A stretch of 43,574 nt of DNA from NCBI GenBank assembly GCA_944384525.1, contig CALWTR010000008.1, forward strand, positions 1 through 43,574, given 5' to 3'. Below, piece by piece: positions 33,083 through 41,969 of this stretch. Made by a program: the position numbers and the translations under genes. The notes under the pieces are model-generated. The model saw nothing but the letters and a program-made list of their open reading frames with translations, was not told the origin of the DNA and ran no database searches. This stretch comes from an uncultured Clostridia bacterium. Its GTDB lineage: Bacteria > Bacillota > Clostridia > Oscillospirales > CAG-272. Numbering within the stretch: position 1 is the first letter of the stretch; every line of letters starts with the position of its first letter.

Positions 33083-34630
33083 ATGCTCAATATGGCAGTT
33101 CGCAACACTGCGAAGCTGATACGTGAAATTTCAAAAAACGACAACAGGCGTATCGGAAGATTCTTTACCAAAAAGGATACGGCAAGACTTATGGCCGATA
33201 TGTTCACGTCCGAACGCAGCGATGTTGCGACTATTCTCGACCCGGGCGCCGGGACCGGGATACTGAGCGCCGCGGTATGCGAAAAGCTGGCTCGGGACGG
33301 AGTTGGAGACTTATATCTGACCTGCTATGAGACCGATCCGATGTTTTTGCCCATGCTATACGACAATCTGGAGCGGATCCGTAAAAAGCTCCGTCACGAT
33401 CTCAACGCGAGGCTTTATTACACGGTATATGAAGAGAATTACGTCGTATTTTCAAAAACGCATTATACGGTCACGTTCATGGGAAGAGAGCGCGACAAGT
33501 TCGACTATATCATAATGAACCCTCCGTCATGCCTTGTAAGCAAGGACTCGCTCGAAGCGGAGGCGGCCGGCGGCGTCACTGCCGCGAAATGCGACCTGTC
33601 GCTTCTGTTCCTCAAAACTGCTGAAAACAACCTTACGGAAAACGGTCAGCTCGTGACACTGCTTCCAACCGCATATGCGACCTCTGCCGCCGCAGAACCG
33701 TACCGGCGCGAACTGCTGTCAAACTCCAACATCGAAAGGATCCACCTGTTCTGCGCAAAGACTAAAAACCCGAAGCGCCTGCCGCCGCAGAAGAAAAATA
33801 TCATAATAAAACTCAAGAAGGGCAAAAGGGCTCCCGCCGCCGTGATGTACAGCGTATCTACCGATAACGGCAGCCGGGAAAACACCGAAATGCTCCCACC
33901 TATATCATATGGACGAGCCGTCAACAAAGATGACTGCTCAATACTGCTCGTAAAGAGCCGCGACGAGATAGAGATAATAAACTTCCTCGACCGCTTCCCC
34001 GAAACATTCGCCTCACTGAGGCTCAGGATGCGTACCGGGCTCGTGCTAGAATCAAGATATCCCGGGGCTTTCTGCCGCTCGCCCCAGAAAGGCGCCGTGC
34101 CCATGCTGCGCCCCTCGTCTATCGAAAACGGGATGATCGTCTTCCGTGAAAACGAGAAGGACTCCTTCATAAAGCCATCGATCCCATCGCTCGTACAGCC
34201 TAACAAAAATATGATAGTCATAAAACGCGTGCCTGCCAAAAGCGACGACAGACGACTCAACTGTGCGGTCTACCTTGCGTCACAGCTGTCGAACTACCGT
34301 TTTATCAGCACGCAAAACAAACTCACCTATATCGAGTTTTCGGACGGCAGCGAAATGGGCGCATATTTCCTCTGGGGGCTCTACGCTCTCCTTACATCCA
34401 CGCTGTATGACCGATATATATCCATAACATCAAAATCCAAGCAGATAAATTCAAAGGAATTTTCGAAGCTGCCGATGCCGCCAGTCTCATATATAACCCA
34501 GATAGGAGAGCGGCTACTCATGCTCCGAAAGACCGGTGTGCGCGCCTGCGACTCTATAGTGAACTCTATCCTGCACATAGGCGAAAAGAGATCGCAGTAC
34601 GACGAGTTCTCAATAAATTATGACAAATGA
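33083..34630 (+). CDS. Orphan Eco57I/PaeR7I-like N6-adenine DNA methyltransferase
   Basis: A 515-residue gamma-type adenine-N6 methyltransferase by motif order: a start segment RIGRFFTKKDTARLMA (motif X), motif I LDPGAGTGI (52-60) that binds SAM, and motif IV NPPS (146-149). The C-terminal half (about 270-515) has the look of a target recognition domain, ending in the SKSKQINSKEFSKLPMP segment common in Eco57I-like enzymes. The usual fourth residue of motif IV is Tyr or Phe, which stacks on the flipped adenine; here it is Ser. No restriction endonuclease gene is adjacent, so it is an orphan. GGAGG lies seven bases before the ATG at 33083. It has its own promoter and terminator. Confidence 0.85.
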   Translation: MLNMAVRNTAKLIREISKNDNRRIGRFFTKKDTARLMADMFTSERSDVATILDPGAGTGILSAAVCEKLARDGVGDLYLTCYETDPMFLPMLYDNLERIRKKLRHDLNARLYYTVYEENYVVFSKTHYTVTFMGRERDKFDYIIMNPPSCLVSKDSLEAEAAGGVTAAKCDLSLLFLKTAENNLTENGQLVTLLPTAYATSAAAEPYRRELLSNSNIERIHLFCAKTKNPKRLPPQKKNIIIKLKKGKRAPAAVMYSVSTDNGSRENTEMLPPISYGRAVNKDDCSILLVKSRDEIEIINFLDRFPETFASLRLRMRTGLVLESRYPGAFCRSPQKGAVPMLRPSSIENGMIVFRENEKDSFIKPSIPSLVQPNKNMIVIKRVPAKSDDRRLNCAVYLASQLSNYRFISTQNKLTYIEFSDGSEMGAYFLWGLYALLTSTLYDRYISITSKSKQINSKEFSKLPMPPVSYITQIGERLLMLRKTGVRACDSIVNSILHIGEKRSQYDEFSINYDK

Positions 34631-34707
34631 CCGGTATATAATTTTAAATTTTAAATTGTAAATTATAGTTTACTATTCTGTGTTGTTTTGCCGTTGTTAT
34701 AACATAT

Positions 34708-34746
34708 AAAAAGGTCTCCCGTCATTAAAGCGGGAGACCTTTTTAT
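34708..34746. terminator. Bidirectional terminator between the methyltransferase and fucI
   Basis: A perfect 14-bp stem including GGTCTCCCG and CGGGAGACC with an A5 run before and T5 after, loop of nine bases; it lies between convergent genes. Confidence 0.9.
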
Positions 34747-34860
34747 ACAACTGTTTATACAACTGCGCTTTGAACATAGCTGTTTGACCATAAATCTTAT
34801 ACGCGGAAGCTTTTATATCCAGATATGATCATATTCAAACGCGTAGGCTTTAAAACAAAG

Positions 34861-36663
34861 TCATTTTTTAAATGTGGGGCCGTAATTTGCGCAAGCTCTG
34901 AAATCCTGCCCCTCTTTATCCATACCGAAGGCGTTCCATGCCGCGGGTCTGAAAATATCCTTATCGGGAACATTATGCATAGCTACCGGTATACGAAGAA
35001 TAGATGCGAGAGTGATTATATCAGCGCCTATATGACCGTATGATATCGCGCCGTGATTTGCGCCCCAGTTGTTCATGACAGAGTATGCATCGCAGAATGC
35101 ACCGCCCTCAACGCCGTCGCAGCGCGGAGCGAACCATGTGCAGGGCCATGTGTAATCAGTGCGCTTCCAAAGCGTATCGGACACCTTTTCCGGAAGGTGA
35201 ACGGTCCACCCCTCTGCTATCTGAAGTACCGGTCCCAACCCCTTTACAAGATTGAGCCTTATCATTGTCGCGGGCATCTCGCACTTTGTCTCAAAGCGTG
35301 AGGAGAATCCGCCGCCCCGGAAATATCCGCTGTCCGCCGCGCACCATTCGGTCGCGTCCATGATCGCCTTTACGTCCTTATCGGTAACTTCGTACCATCT
35401 CTTTATCAGGTGATTGCCGTTCTCATCAGTTGCCTCTCCGCTCGCATCAAGGCATGCGGCGCCGGAGTTTATGAGATGGATGAATCCGCCCGCATCCTTT
35501 GCGTGTCCCTCGATCTCATACCCGGTAACGCGGCGCACAGATGCAGCGCTCCAATAAGTCCGCACATCCGCAAATATCTGAGCGCGGTTTGTAAGCAATT
35601 TCATAAAGAGCATTCCAAGTCCGTTGAGGACATCGTTTTCTGTCGCAAGTATATACGGCTCCCTGACGCCCTCCCAGTCAAAGGAGGAATTCAGTATGGC
35701 CTCTCCGAAATCGCAGTTCGGGTAAAAATCAGTCCACTGTCTCTGGCCCTGGAACCCTGCGGCTATGGCGTTGTGTCCGACTGCCTCCTCCTCGCATCCC
35801 TCGGGGAGGTCCTTGTTCCCGTTCATCAGATCCTTGATTATTATAGCGAGCTTGGCTAGGAACTCCCATTCCCGCTCTTTTTCCTCCGGTGACATCTTTA
35901 TGAAGTCCGGGTTTTTATCAAGACCTTCACGGCAATTTTCCTTTATCCACTTCAGAGCGCGGCGATAAGTATCCTCGTTATAAATATGTTTATCCATGCG
36001 CCTTATTATCTCGACCTCATCAACAGACTCGACACGCATACCAAGATAATCCTCTATAAATCCGGAGTCTATGATCGAGCCGCCGATACCCATTGTGATA
36101 GAGCCTATCTGAAGGTAGGATTTTCCGCGCATAGTCGCCGCCGCAACCGCCGCTCTTCCGAATCGGAGCAGTTTTTCCTTTACATCCTCCGGTATTTCGG
36201 TGCAGTCTGCATCGCATACCTCTTTGCCGTATATACCGAACGCGGGAAGACCCTTCTGAGCGTGAGTCGCGAGTACGGAGGCAAGATACACCGCTCCGGG
36301 CCTCTCTGTGCCGTTAAAGCCCCACACGCCCTTTATCGTATGCGGGTTCATATCCATAGTCTCGGATCCGTAACACCAGCATGGGGTGACGGTAAGCGTG
36401 ATATCTACGCACTCTCTCCTGAATTTTTCCTCGCACGCGGCGCTCTCGGCCACTCTGCCTATCGTAGTGTCGGCTATGACGACCTTGACCGGCTCCCCGT
36501 TGGAATAACGAAGATTGTTCCTGAAAAGTTCCGCCGCGGAGCGTGCCATATTCATTGTCTGCTCCTCGAGCGATTCCCTGACCTTCAGCGCACCTCTGCG
36601 CCCATCTATCGTCGGTCTGATCCCGATAACGGGATACCCGCCTATAAGTCTGCTTTCAGCCAT
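34861..36663 (-). CDS. fucI: L-fucose isomerase
   Basis: FucI interconverts L-fucose and L-fuculose (and D-arabinose and D-ribulose) with manganese. The 600 residues match the family length (591 in E. coli). The start [20 protein letters not shown] is diagnostic, and the metal-binding segments are visible: [13 protein letters not shown] (Glu), FADVRTYWS (Asp) and [15 protein letters not shown] (His). AGGAGG lies nine bases before the ATG. It is transcribed away from rhaB-rhaA-manA, with a leader of about 150 bases that contains a long hairpin. No fuculokinase or fuculose-phosphate aldolase is beside it; RhaB may accept fuculose, but that is only an inference. Confidence 0.95.
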   Translation of the reverse strand: MAESRLIGGYPVIGIRPTIDGRRGALKVRESLEEQTMNMARSAAELFRNNLRYSNGEPVKVVIADTTIGRVAESAACEEKFRRECVDITLTVTPCWCYGSETMDMNPHTIKGVWGFNGTERPGAVYLASVLATHAQKGLPAFGIYGKEVCDADCTEIPEDVKEKLLRFGRAAVAAATMRGKSYLQIGSITMGIGGSIIDSGFIEDYLGMRVESVDEVEIIRRMDKHIYNEDTYRRALKWIKENCREGLDKNPDFIKMSPEEKEREWEFLAKLAIIIKDLMNGNKDLPEGCEEEAVGHNAIAAGFQGQRQWTDFYPNCDFGEAILNSSFDWEGVREPYILATENDVLNGLGMLFMKLLTNRAQIFADVRTYWSAASVRRVTGYEIEGHAKDAGGFIHLINSGAACLDASGEATDENGNHLIKRWYEVTDKDVKAIMDATEWCAADSGYFRGGGFSSRFETKCEMPATMIRLNLVKGLGPVLQIAEGWTVHLPEKVSDTLWKRTDYTWPCTWFAPRCDGVEGGAFCDAYSVMNNWGANHGAISYGHIGADIITLASILRIPVAMHNVPDKDIFRPAAWNAFGMDKEGQDFRACANYGPTFKK

Positions 36664-36736
36664 ATCCGAAATCCTCCTGTATTTTTAAAGTTATTCCGTC
36701 AGCAAATATTTTTCAAATCAGAAAAACACCCTGAGA

Positions 36737-36779
36737 CCATAGCGCGTAAGACGGGAAAATGTCCCCGGTACCGCTATGG
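36737..36779 (-). promoter_or_regulatory. Hairpin in the fucI leader
   Basis: In the fucI 5' leader CCATAGCG (36737-36744 on the plus strand) pairs with CGCTATGG (36772-36779), with an inner short stem (CGGG/CCCG). I do not recognise a known riboswitch. It could be an RNA structure or a processing signal. Confidence 0.5.
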
Positions 36780-36817
36780 CGGCATACCTACCCGTTCCGA
36801 CGCGCATTTACACCTTA

Positions 36818-36846
36818 ATTATATATTGGCAGTATTCAATTTTCAA
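36818..36846 (-). promoter_or_regulatory. Sigma-A promoter of fucI
   Basis: TTGAAA (36841-36846) and TATAAT (36818-36823) on the minus strand, spacer 17 bases, in the divergent region to rhaB. Confidence 0.8.
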
Positions 36847-36929
36847 GCCAATAAAAGTGCTTTATACCAAAAAAAACGCGCATTCAAACACATAAAAAAC
36901 ACAATGTTTTTCAAGGCGAGTTGCCGTCA

Positions 36930-36958
36930 TAGACAAAGAGTAGCGGCTGTGGTATAAT
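36930..36958 (+). promoter_or_regulatory. Distal sigma-A promoter candidate for rhaB
   Basis: TAGACA (36930-36935) and TATAAT (36953-36958), spacer 17 bases. It lies upstream of the palindrome at 37000, which would sit in its early transcribed region. Confidence 0.55.
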
Positions 36959-36999
36959 CATAATACGATCAAAGTCGGAAAGTGCGCTCCGCAATGTCA

Positions 37000-37015
37000 A
37001 AACAGACGTCTGTTT
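37000..37015. promoter_or_regulatory. Perfect 16-bp palindrome, candidate operator
   Basis: AAACAGACGTCTGTTT is a perfect inverted repeat with no spacer. It lies 16 bases upstream of the proximal rhaB -35 box and downstream of the distal promoter, a position suited to a dimeric regulator of the fucI/rhaBA-manA divergon. The regulator is not identified. Confidence 0.65.
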
Positions 37016-37031
37016 CGGTAAACAATATGCC

Positions 37032-37060
37032 TTGATTTGACGCGGCCGCTGTAATATAAT
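37032..37060 (+). promoter_or_regulatory. Proximal sigma-A promoter of rhaB-rhaA-manA
   Basis: TTGATT (37032-37037) and TATAAT (37055-37060), spacer 17 bases, about 80 bases before the rhaB ATG. A second TATAAT at 37071 lies in the small palindrome GGTATAATACC. Confidence 0.7.
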
Positions 37061-37139
37061 TTATTTAAGGTATAATACCGACGTGATCCATACTCCGGCG
37101 CCAAGCGCCGTAACCACCGAACACAGAGGAGGAAATACT

Positions 37140-38615
37140 ATGGCAAAGAATGTGCTGGCATTTGACTTCGGCGCATCGAACGGACGCGCTATGCTCGTTT
37201 CCTGCCGGGACGGGAAGATGGAAATGACAGAGGTTCATCGCTTCCCCAACGACACCGTGATACTGGGAGACCGCATGTACTGGGATTTCCCGCGTCTTAT
37301 GTATGAAGTAAAGCAGGCGATACTCAAAGCCGTCAAGCTCTCAAAGATAGACGCCATCGGCATCGACACCTGGGGGGTGGATTTCGGACTGATAGACCGA
37401 TACGGCGAATTGATCTCCAATCCCGTGCACTACCGCGATACGCGTACGGAGGGACTGCCGGCAGAGGTGGCGGGGATACTCCCGGAAAAAGAGCTTTATG
37501 CCAGAACAGGGAGCCAGACCATGCGAATAAATACTCTGTATCAGCTGTATTATCTCAGAAAAATGCGGCCTGACATTCTGGCGTGCGCCGATAAGATACT
37601 CTTCATACCGGACCTTATAGCTTATTTTCTGACCGGGAAAATGAGATGCGAAAAGACGATCGCCTCTACCTCTAATTTCCTGGATCCAGTGCGCAGAGAA
37701 CCGGACAGTTACATTCTGGAGGCGCTCGGGATATCTCCGTCACTGATAGCTCCGATGATAAATGCCGGTGAAATTTACGGAAATCTCTCTGACAAAATCT
37801 GCGCCGAACTCTCATGCGAGAGCATTCCCGTTATTGCAGTATGCACTCATGACACAGCGAGTGCGGTCGCCGCGGCTCCCGCAAAAGGGGACTTTGTATA
37901 TATATCCTGCGGAACATGGTCTCTGTTCGGGACAGAGCTCTCCGCTCCGCTCATAAATGAAAAAAGCCTTGCTGCACAGTACACAAACGAGGGCGGATAC
38001 AACAGCACCCGATTCCTTAAAAACATAATGGGACTCTGGCTTATACAGGAATCCCGCAGACACTGGTTAAAGCAAGGCGAAAATGTTACCTATGCCGACC
38101 TGGAGCGTGAGGCAACAGCGGCAGAACCGTTCCGCTGTTTTATAGACTGCGACGCACCTGAATTCGAGACATCGGGGGATATACCAGGCCGGGTATCGGA
38201 ATTCTGCCGTGTCACCGGACAGTTTGTACCGAAAACGCGCGGAGAAATAATGAGGTGCATATATGAATCCTTGGCGATGAAATACAAACTCAATTTTGAA
38301 AAGCTCTCTGATCTCACCGGAAAAAATTATAAGACGATAAATATGTTCGGCGGCGGGATAAAGGATACTTTCCTCTGCCGCATGACAGCCTCCTCTACCG
38401 GAGCCACAGTTATTGCAGGTCCGGCCGAGGCGACCGTAATGGGGAACGCCGCGGTACAGCTTATATCGCTGGGAGAGATCAAGTCGCTGGAGGACGCACG
38501 AGAAATGATCCGCAACAGCACGGAGCTCAAGACTTATCTGCCGGACGACCCGGAAACATGGAACGCCGTTTTCCCTGAATACAAAAAATATATCGGTGCC
38601 TCCGCACTCAAATAA
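37140..38615 (+). CDS. rhaB: Rhamnulokinase
   Basis: RhaB phosphorylates L-rhamnulose at C1. This FGGY-family kinase of 491 residues begins [19 protein letters not shown] (the first ATP-binding phosphate loop, with the ASNGR variant of the ASSGR typical of rhamnulokinases), continues with [14 protein letters not shown] and RDTRTEG, and has the second nucleotide loop near [11 protein letters not shown] and [10 protein letters not shown]. The C-terminal [18 protein letters not shown] is the adenosine-binding segment. The ATG at 37140 has AGAGGAGG just upstream. It heads rhaB-rhaA-manA, with 35 bases before rhaA. Confidence 0.94.
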   Translation: MAKNVLAFDFGASNGRAMLVSCRDGKMEMTEVHRFPNDTVILGDRMYWDFPRLMYEVKQAILKAVKLSKIDAIGIDTWGVDFGLIDRYGELISNPVHYRDTRTEGLPAEVAGILPEKELYARTGSQTMRINTLYQLYYLRKMRPDILACADKILFIPDLIAYFLTGKMRCEKTIASTSNFLDPVRREPDSYILEALGISPSLIAPMINAGEIYGNLSDKICAELSCESIPVIAVCTHDTASAVAAAPAKGDFVYISCGTWSLFGTELSAPLINEKSLAAQYTNEGGYNSTRFLKNIMGLWLIQESRRHWLKQGENVTYADLEREATAAEPFRCFIDCDAPEFETSGDIPGRVSEFCRVTGQFVPKTRGEIMRCIYESLAMKYKLNFEKLSDLTGKNYKTINMFGGGIKDTFLCRMTASSTGATVIAGPAEATVMGNAAVQLISLGEIKSLEDAREMIRNSTELKTYLPDDPETWNAVFPEYKKYIGASALK

Positions 38616-38650
38616 GCAGAGGTCGCCCCAAAAAACGAGGAGATGATCAT

Positions 38651-39904
38651 ATGAACAAAAATACACAAGAAAATTATAAGATAGCAAGAGCCATATACGC
38701 TGAGGCGGGAGTCGATACGAACGCGGCACTTGAAAAACTTCGCACGATCCCGGTATCAATACACTGCTGGCAGGGAGACGATGTTAAGGGATTCATGTCC
38801 GGCGAGGAGTTGACCGGCGGTATACAGACGACCGGAAACTATCCCGGCCGCGCCCGCTGTGTATCTGAGCTTCGCCAGGATATAAGCAAGGCTCTCTCGC
38901 TCATCCCCGGCAAGCACAAGCTGAGCCTGCATGCGATATATGCGGAAACGGATGGAAAGACCGATATAAATGAGCTTGAGCCGCGGCACTTCAGCGGATG
39001 GGTCGATTATGCAAAAGAAGAAAATATAGGTCTCGATTTCAATCCCACATGTTTTTCCCATCCTATGGCGGCCAGCGGATTTACAATATCTTCCGCAGAC
39101 AAGGCAGTACGGGATTTCTGGATAGAACACTGCAAGCGCTCGCGCAGGATAAGCGAGTATTTCGGCAGATCACTCGGAATAAAAAGCGTAAACAACCTCT
39201 GGTTCCCTGACGGCTACAAAGATATACCCTATGACCGCATGGCGCCCCGGATCAGGATGGCGGAGGCGCTGGACGAAGTCATATCGGAAAAGCTGGATCC
39301 CAAATATCACCTTGACGCGCTCGAATCCAAACTTTTCGGCATAGGCGTCGAAAGCTATACCGTCGCATCGAACGAATTTGCACTCGGCTATGCCGCAAGC
39401 AGAAATATAGCGTACACGCTCGACTCCGGACATTTCCACCCGACAGAGGTGATATCTGACAAAATATCCTCCGTCCTCATGTATACCGATGAGCTCAATC
39501 TGCATGTAAGCAGGCCTGTACGCTGGGACTCCGACCATGTCGTTATTTACGACGACGAGCTGAACGCGGTCGCCTCCGCGATCGTGCGTGACGGACTCAC
39601 CGATCGGACGCACATAGGGCTTGACTATTTTGACGCCTCTATAAACCGGATAGCGGCGTGGGTCATCGGGACGAGAAACATGATAAAGGCTTTGCTGAGA
39701 AGCCTGCTCGAACCCGCAGAAAAACTGCGCAATGCCGAACTTGACGGCGACTACACCTCCAGGCTCGCTATTACAGAGGAACTCAAAAGCTATCCTTTCG
39801 GCGCTGTTTGGGATCACTACTGCGATCTTATGGGAGTTCCGGTGAGGGATAAATGGCTGTCAGAAGTAAAAGACTATGAAAAAGAAGTGCTCTCAAAAAG
39901 ATGA
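38651..39904 (+). CDS. rhaA: L-rhamnose isomerase
   Basis: RhaA converts L-rhamnose to L-rhamnulose, using two metal ions. The 417 residues fit the family. The N-terminal [16 protein letters not shown] is the usual signature; metal-ligand segments are [15 protein letters not shown] (Glu), [11 protein letters not shown] (Asp, His) and [11 protein letters not shown] (Asp). GAGGAG lies eight bases before the ATG. Its stop codon overlaps the manA start in ATGA, so the two are coupled. Confidence 0.96.
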   Translation: MNKNTQENYKIARAIYAEAGVDTNAALEKLRTIPVSIHCWQGDDVKGFMSGEELTGGIQTTGNYPGRARCVSELRQDISKALSLIPGKHKLSLHAIYAETDGKTDINELEPRHFSGWVDYAKEENIGLDFNPTCFSHPMAASGFTISSADKAVRDFWIEHCKRSRRISEYFGRSLGIKSVNNLWFPDGYKDIPYDRMAPRIRMAEALDEVISEKLDPKYHLDALESKLFGIGVESYTVASNEFALGYAASRNIAYTLDSGHFHPTEVISDKISSVLMYTDELNLHVSRPVRWDSDHVVIYDDELNAVASAIVRDGLTDRTHIGLDYFDASINRIAAWVIGTRNMIKALLRSLLEPAEKLRNAELDGDYTSRLAITEELKSYPFGAVWDHYCDLMGVPVRDKWLSEVKDYEKEVLSKR

Positions 39905-40866
39905 ACAAATACCCTATAAAGCTAACTTATATTGACAAAACCGCTATATGGGGCGGTTCATATTTGAAAGAAGAATATAACAAAACCTCTTCCTACGACC
40001 GGCTCGCAGAGACATGGGAGCTTTCCGTAAGAGAAAAAGACACGAGCATCATAGAGAACGGAGAATATGCGGGGATGACTCTCATGCAATATATTTCCGA
40101 ATCGCTGGCACAAGGTTATGACGCTGTCGGAAACGAAGGAGGGCGTTTCCCTCTTCTCATTAAATTCATCGATGCGCACGACAAGCTCTCGGTCCAGGTC
40201 CATCCGTCCGACGATTATGCTCTCAGGGAGGAAAACGATCTCGGAAAGACCGAAATGTGGTATATATTGAAGGCGCGCGCCGGTGCGGAGCTCATATACG
40301 GACTGCTCCCCGGGAAAGACGAAAAATCGCTGTCTGAAGCGATCAGCAAGGGCAGGACCGAAGACGTACTTCGCCATGTCCCCGTAAAAGCCGGAGACTG
40401 TTTCTTCATCCCGGCAGGTATGCCTCATGCGATAGGGGCAGGTATAGTTATACTTGAGATACAGCAAAACTCAGACGTTACATACCGGCTCTACGATTAC
40501 GACAGGAAGGACAGCTCCGGGCACGGACGAGAGCTACACATAAAAAAAGCTCTCGATGTCGTCAAGAACTTTTCCGATCAGGAATGCCTTGAAATAAGGC
40601 AAGGCGCGTCAGATCCCTCCGATCCGCCGGACACCCTTGTTCACTGCCGTTACTTTTACGTCCGGCATATCGACTGTAAAGACAAGGTATCTATATGCTC
40701 AAAAAGCTCGGGTTTCTTATCCATAATAGCGATTGAGGGCCGTGGAGAAATACATGCCTGCGGCATGGTCTGCCCGCTTAATAAAGGCGACAGCTATTTC
40801 ATACCGGCAGGTCTAGGTCAACTGGAGCTACAAGGAAATGTGGAGGTCGTGGTCAGCGGAATATAG
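39901..40866 (+). CDS. manA: Mannose-6-phosphate isomerase, class I
   Basis: ManA is a zinc cupin enzyme that interconverts mannose 6-phosphate and fructose 6-phosphate. The 321-residue form is the short Bacillus-type. Zinc ligands are visible in [10 protein letters not shown] (His), GKTEMWYIL (Glu) and [11 protein letters not shown] (His), and the [13 protein letters not shown] active-site segment is intact. Its ATG overlaps the rhaA stop by four bases. A mannose enzyme translated with the rhamnose isomerase suggests that the locus handles mixed glycans containing rhamnose, fucose and mannose. Confidence 0.94.
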   Translation: MNKYPIKLTYIDKTAIWGGSYLKEEYNKTSSYDRLAETWELSVREKDTSIIENGEYAGMTLMQYISESLAQGYDAVGNEGGRFPLLIKFIDAHDKLSVQVHPSDDYALREENDLGKTEMWYILKARAGAELIYGLLPGKDEKSLSEAISKGRTEDVLRHVPVKAGDCFFIPAGMPHAIGAGIVILEIQQNSDVTYRLYDYDRKDSSGHGRELHIKKALDVVKNFSDQECLEIRQGASDPSDPPDTLVHCRYFYVRHIDCKDKVSICSKSSGFLSIIAIEGRGEIHACGMVCPLNKGDSYFIPAGLGQLELQGNVEVVVSGI

Positions 40867-40873
40867 AAAAGCA

Positions 40874-40902
40874 TTTACTGCGCCACAGTTTTATGTTATA
40901 AT
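40874..40902 (+). promoter_or_regulatory. Promoter candidate of the LysR gene
   Basis: TTTACT (40874-40879) and TATAAT (40897-40902), spacer 17 bases; the -35 box is a weak match. A second TATAAT lies at 40913. It would allow the regulator to be made apart from the sugar operon. Confidence 0.55.
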
Positions 40903-40957
40903 ATATATAACGTATAATGTGAATGCCAGTTATAAGTGACGGAAAGGTACACGCCTG

Positions 40958-41896
40958 ATGAACAATATTCTCCACCTTAAATACGCGCTTGAAATAGCAA
41001 AGACACATTCAATAAGTAAGGCCGCCGAAAATCTCTACATGGGACAGCCGAATCTGAGCCGCGCGATAAAAGAACTTGAGGACTCTATCGGAGCGGTGAT
41101 ATTCGAACGCAGCGCCAAAGGGATAATCGTAACGGAGGACGGTGAAAAATTTCTGCAGTACGCCAGGCGTATACTGGCGCAGGTAGATGAGATGGAGTCT
41201 GTCTTCCGCGACGCAAAGCACAAAAAGCAGAAGTTTTCTGTATCTGTACCACGCGCAAGCTATATTTCAAAAGGCTTCACCGAATTCGCAAAGCACATAG
41301 ATGCGGAGTTACCCGCAGAGATAACATACCGCGAGACAAACTCGATGCGAACAGTGACAAACGTGCTCCAGGACGAATACAACCTCGGTATAGTACGGTA
41401 TCAGCGCGCCTTTGAGCCGCAGTACAGCGCTATGTTCGAGGAAAAAGGGATAGTATCACAAACAATAACGGAGTTCACATACCTGCTTGCAGTATCAGTA
41501 AATTCTCCCCTGGCAGGTCTTAATACAGTAACCGAGGCGGATCTTGCCGGTTACATTGAGATAACGCATCCCGATCCCTACGTCCCGTCCGTTCCGGTTC
41601 CGGATATCAGAAAAGCTGAAATAGCCGAATACACCGACAAGAGGATATATATTTTCGAGCGGGCAAGTCAATTCGATCTGCTCGGCGAAATCCCGGACAC
41701 CTTCATGTGGGTATCTCCTTTACCGGAAAATATTTGCCGTATGCACGGGATCGTACAGAGACGGTGCGACGTAAACCCGAAAGTGTATAAAGACGTTCTG
41801 ATACACAAAAAAGGCTATGTGCTCTCCCCGCTTGACAACCTGTTCATAACAGAGGTCTGCAACGCCAAAAGAGATATTGTGGACGCTTTTAAATGA
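40958..41896 (+). CDS. LysR-family transcriptional regulator
   Basis: The 312-residue product has the N-terminal winged HTH of the family (about 1-64: LKYALEIAKTHSISKAAENL, then QPNLSRAIKELEDSIGAVIFER) and a C-terminal substrate-binding-like part (about 92-300) that is divergent from the usual LysR effector domain. AAGG precedes the ATG. It lies 91 bases after manA on the same strand and is the only regulator beside the sugar genes, so it is the first candidate for their control. However, LysR sites normally contain T-N11-A, unlike the perfect palindrome at 37000. Confidence 0.9.
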   Translation: MNNILHLKYALEIAKTHSISKAAENLYMGQPNLSRAIKELEDSIGAVIFERSAKGIIVTEDGEKFLQYARRILAQVDEMESVFRDAKHKKQKFSVSVPRASYISKGFTEFAKHIDAELPAEITYRETNSMRTVTNVLQDEYNLGIVRYQRAFEPQYSAMFEEKGIVSQTITEFTYLLAVSVNSPLAGLNTVTEADLAGYIEITHPDPYVPSVPVPDIRKAEIAEYTDKRIYIFERASQFDLLGEIPDTFMWVSPLPENICRMHGIVQRRCDVNPKVYKDVLIHKKGYVLSPLDNLFITEVCNAKRDIVDAFK

Positions 41897-41928
41897 GACT
41901 CAATTTCTTAAATTAGTTTTACCGATAT

Positions 41929-41960
41929 AAAAGCCCCCGGGAAATTCCCGGGGGCTTTAC
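41929..41960. terminator. Bidirectional terminator between lysR and the binding-protein gene
   Basis: AAAGCCCCCGGGAA pairs with TTCCCGGGGGCTTT around a single central A (in practice a loop of about five bases). It lies between convergent genes. Confidence 0.88.
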
Positions 41961-41969
41961 TTATGATGA

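Noticed and set aside
32849-34630. The SbcD-like gene and the orphan methyltransferase as one divergent defence system
   Set aside because: They diverge with separate promoters, but there is no nuclease, SbcC-type ATPase or other effector; the altered motifs make an active defence pair unlikely, and adjacency alone is not enough.
35986-36957. A 323-codon plus-strand open frame across fucI and its upstream region
   Set aside because: It is antisense to fucI, continues over the fucI promoter and has no ribosome binding site or family motifs.
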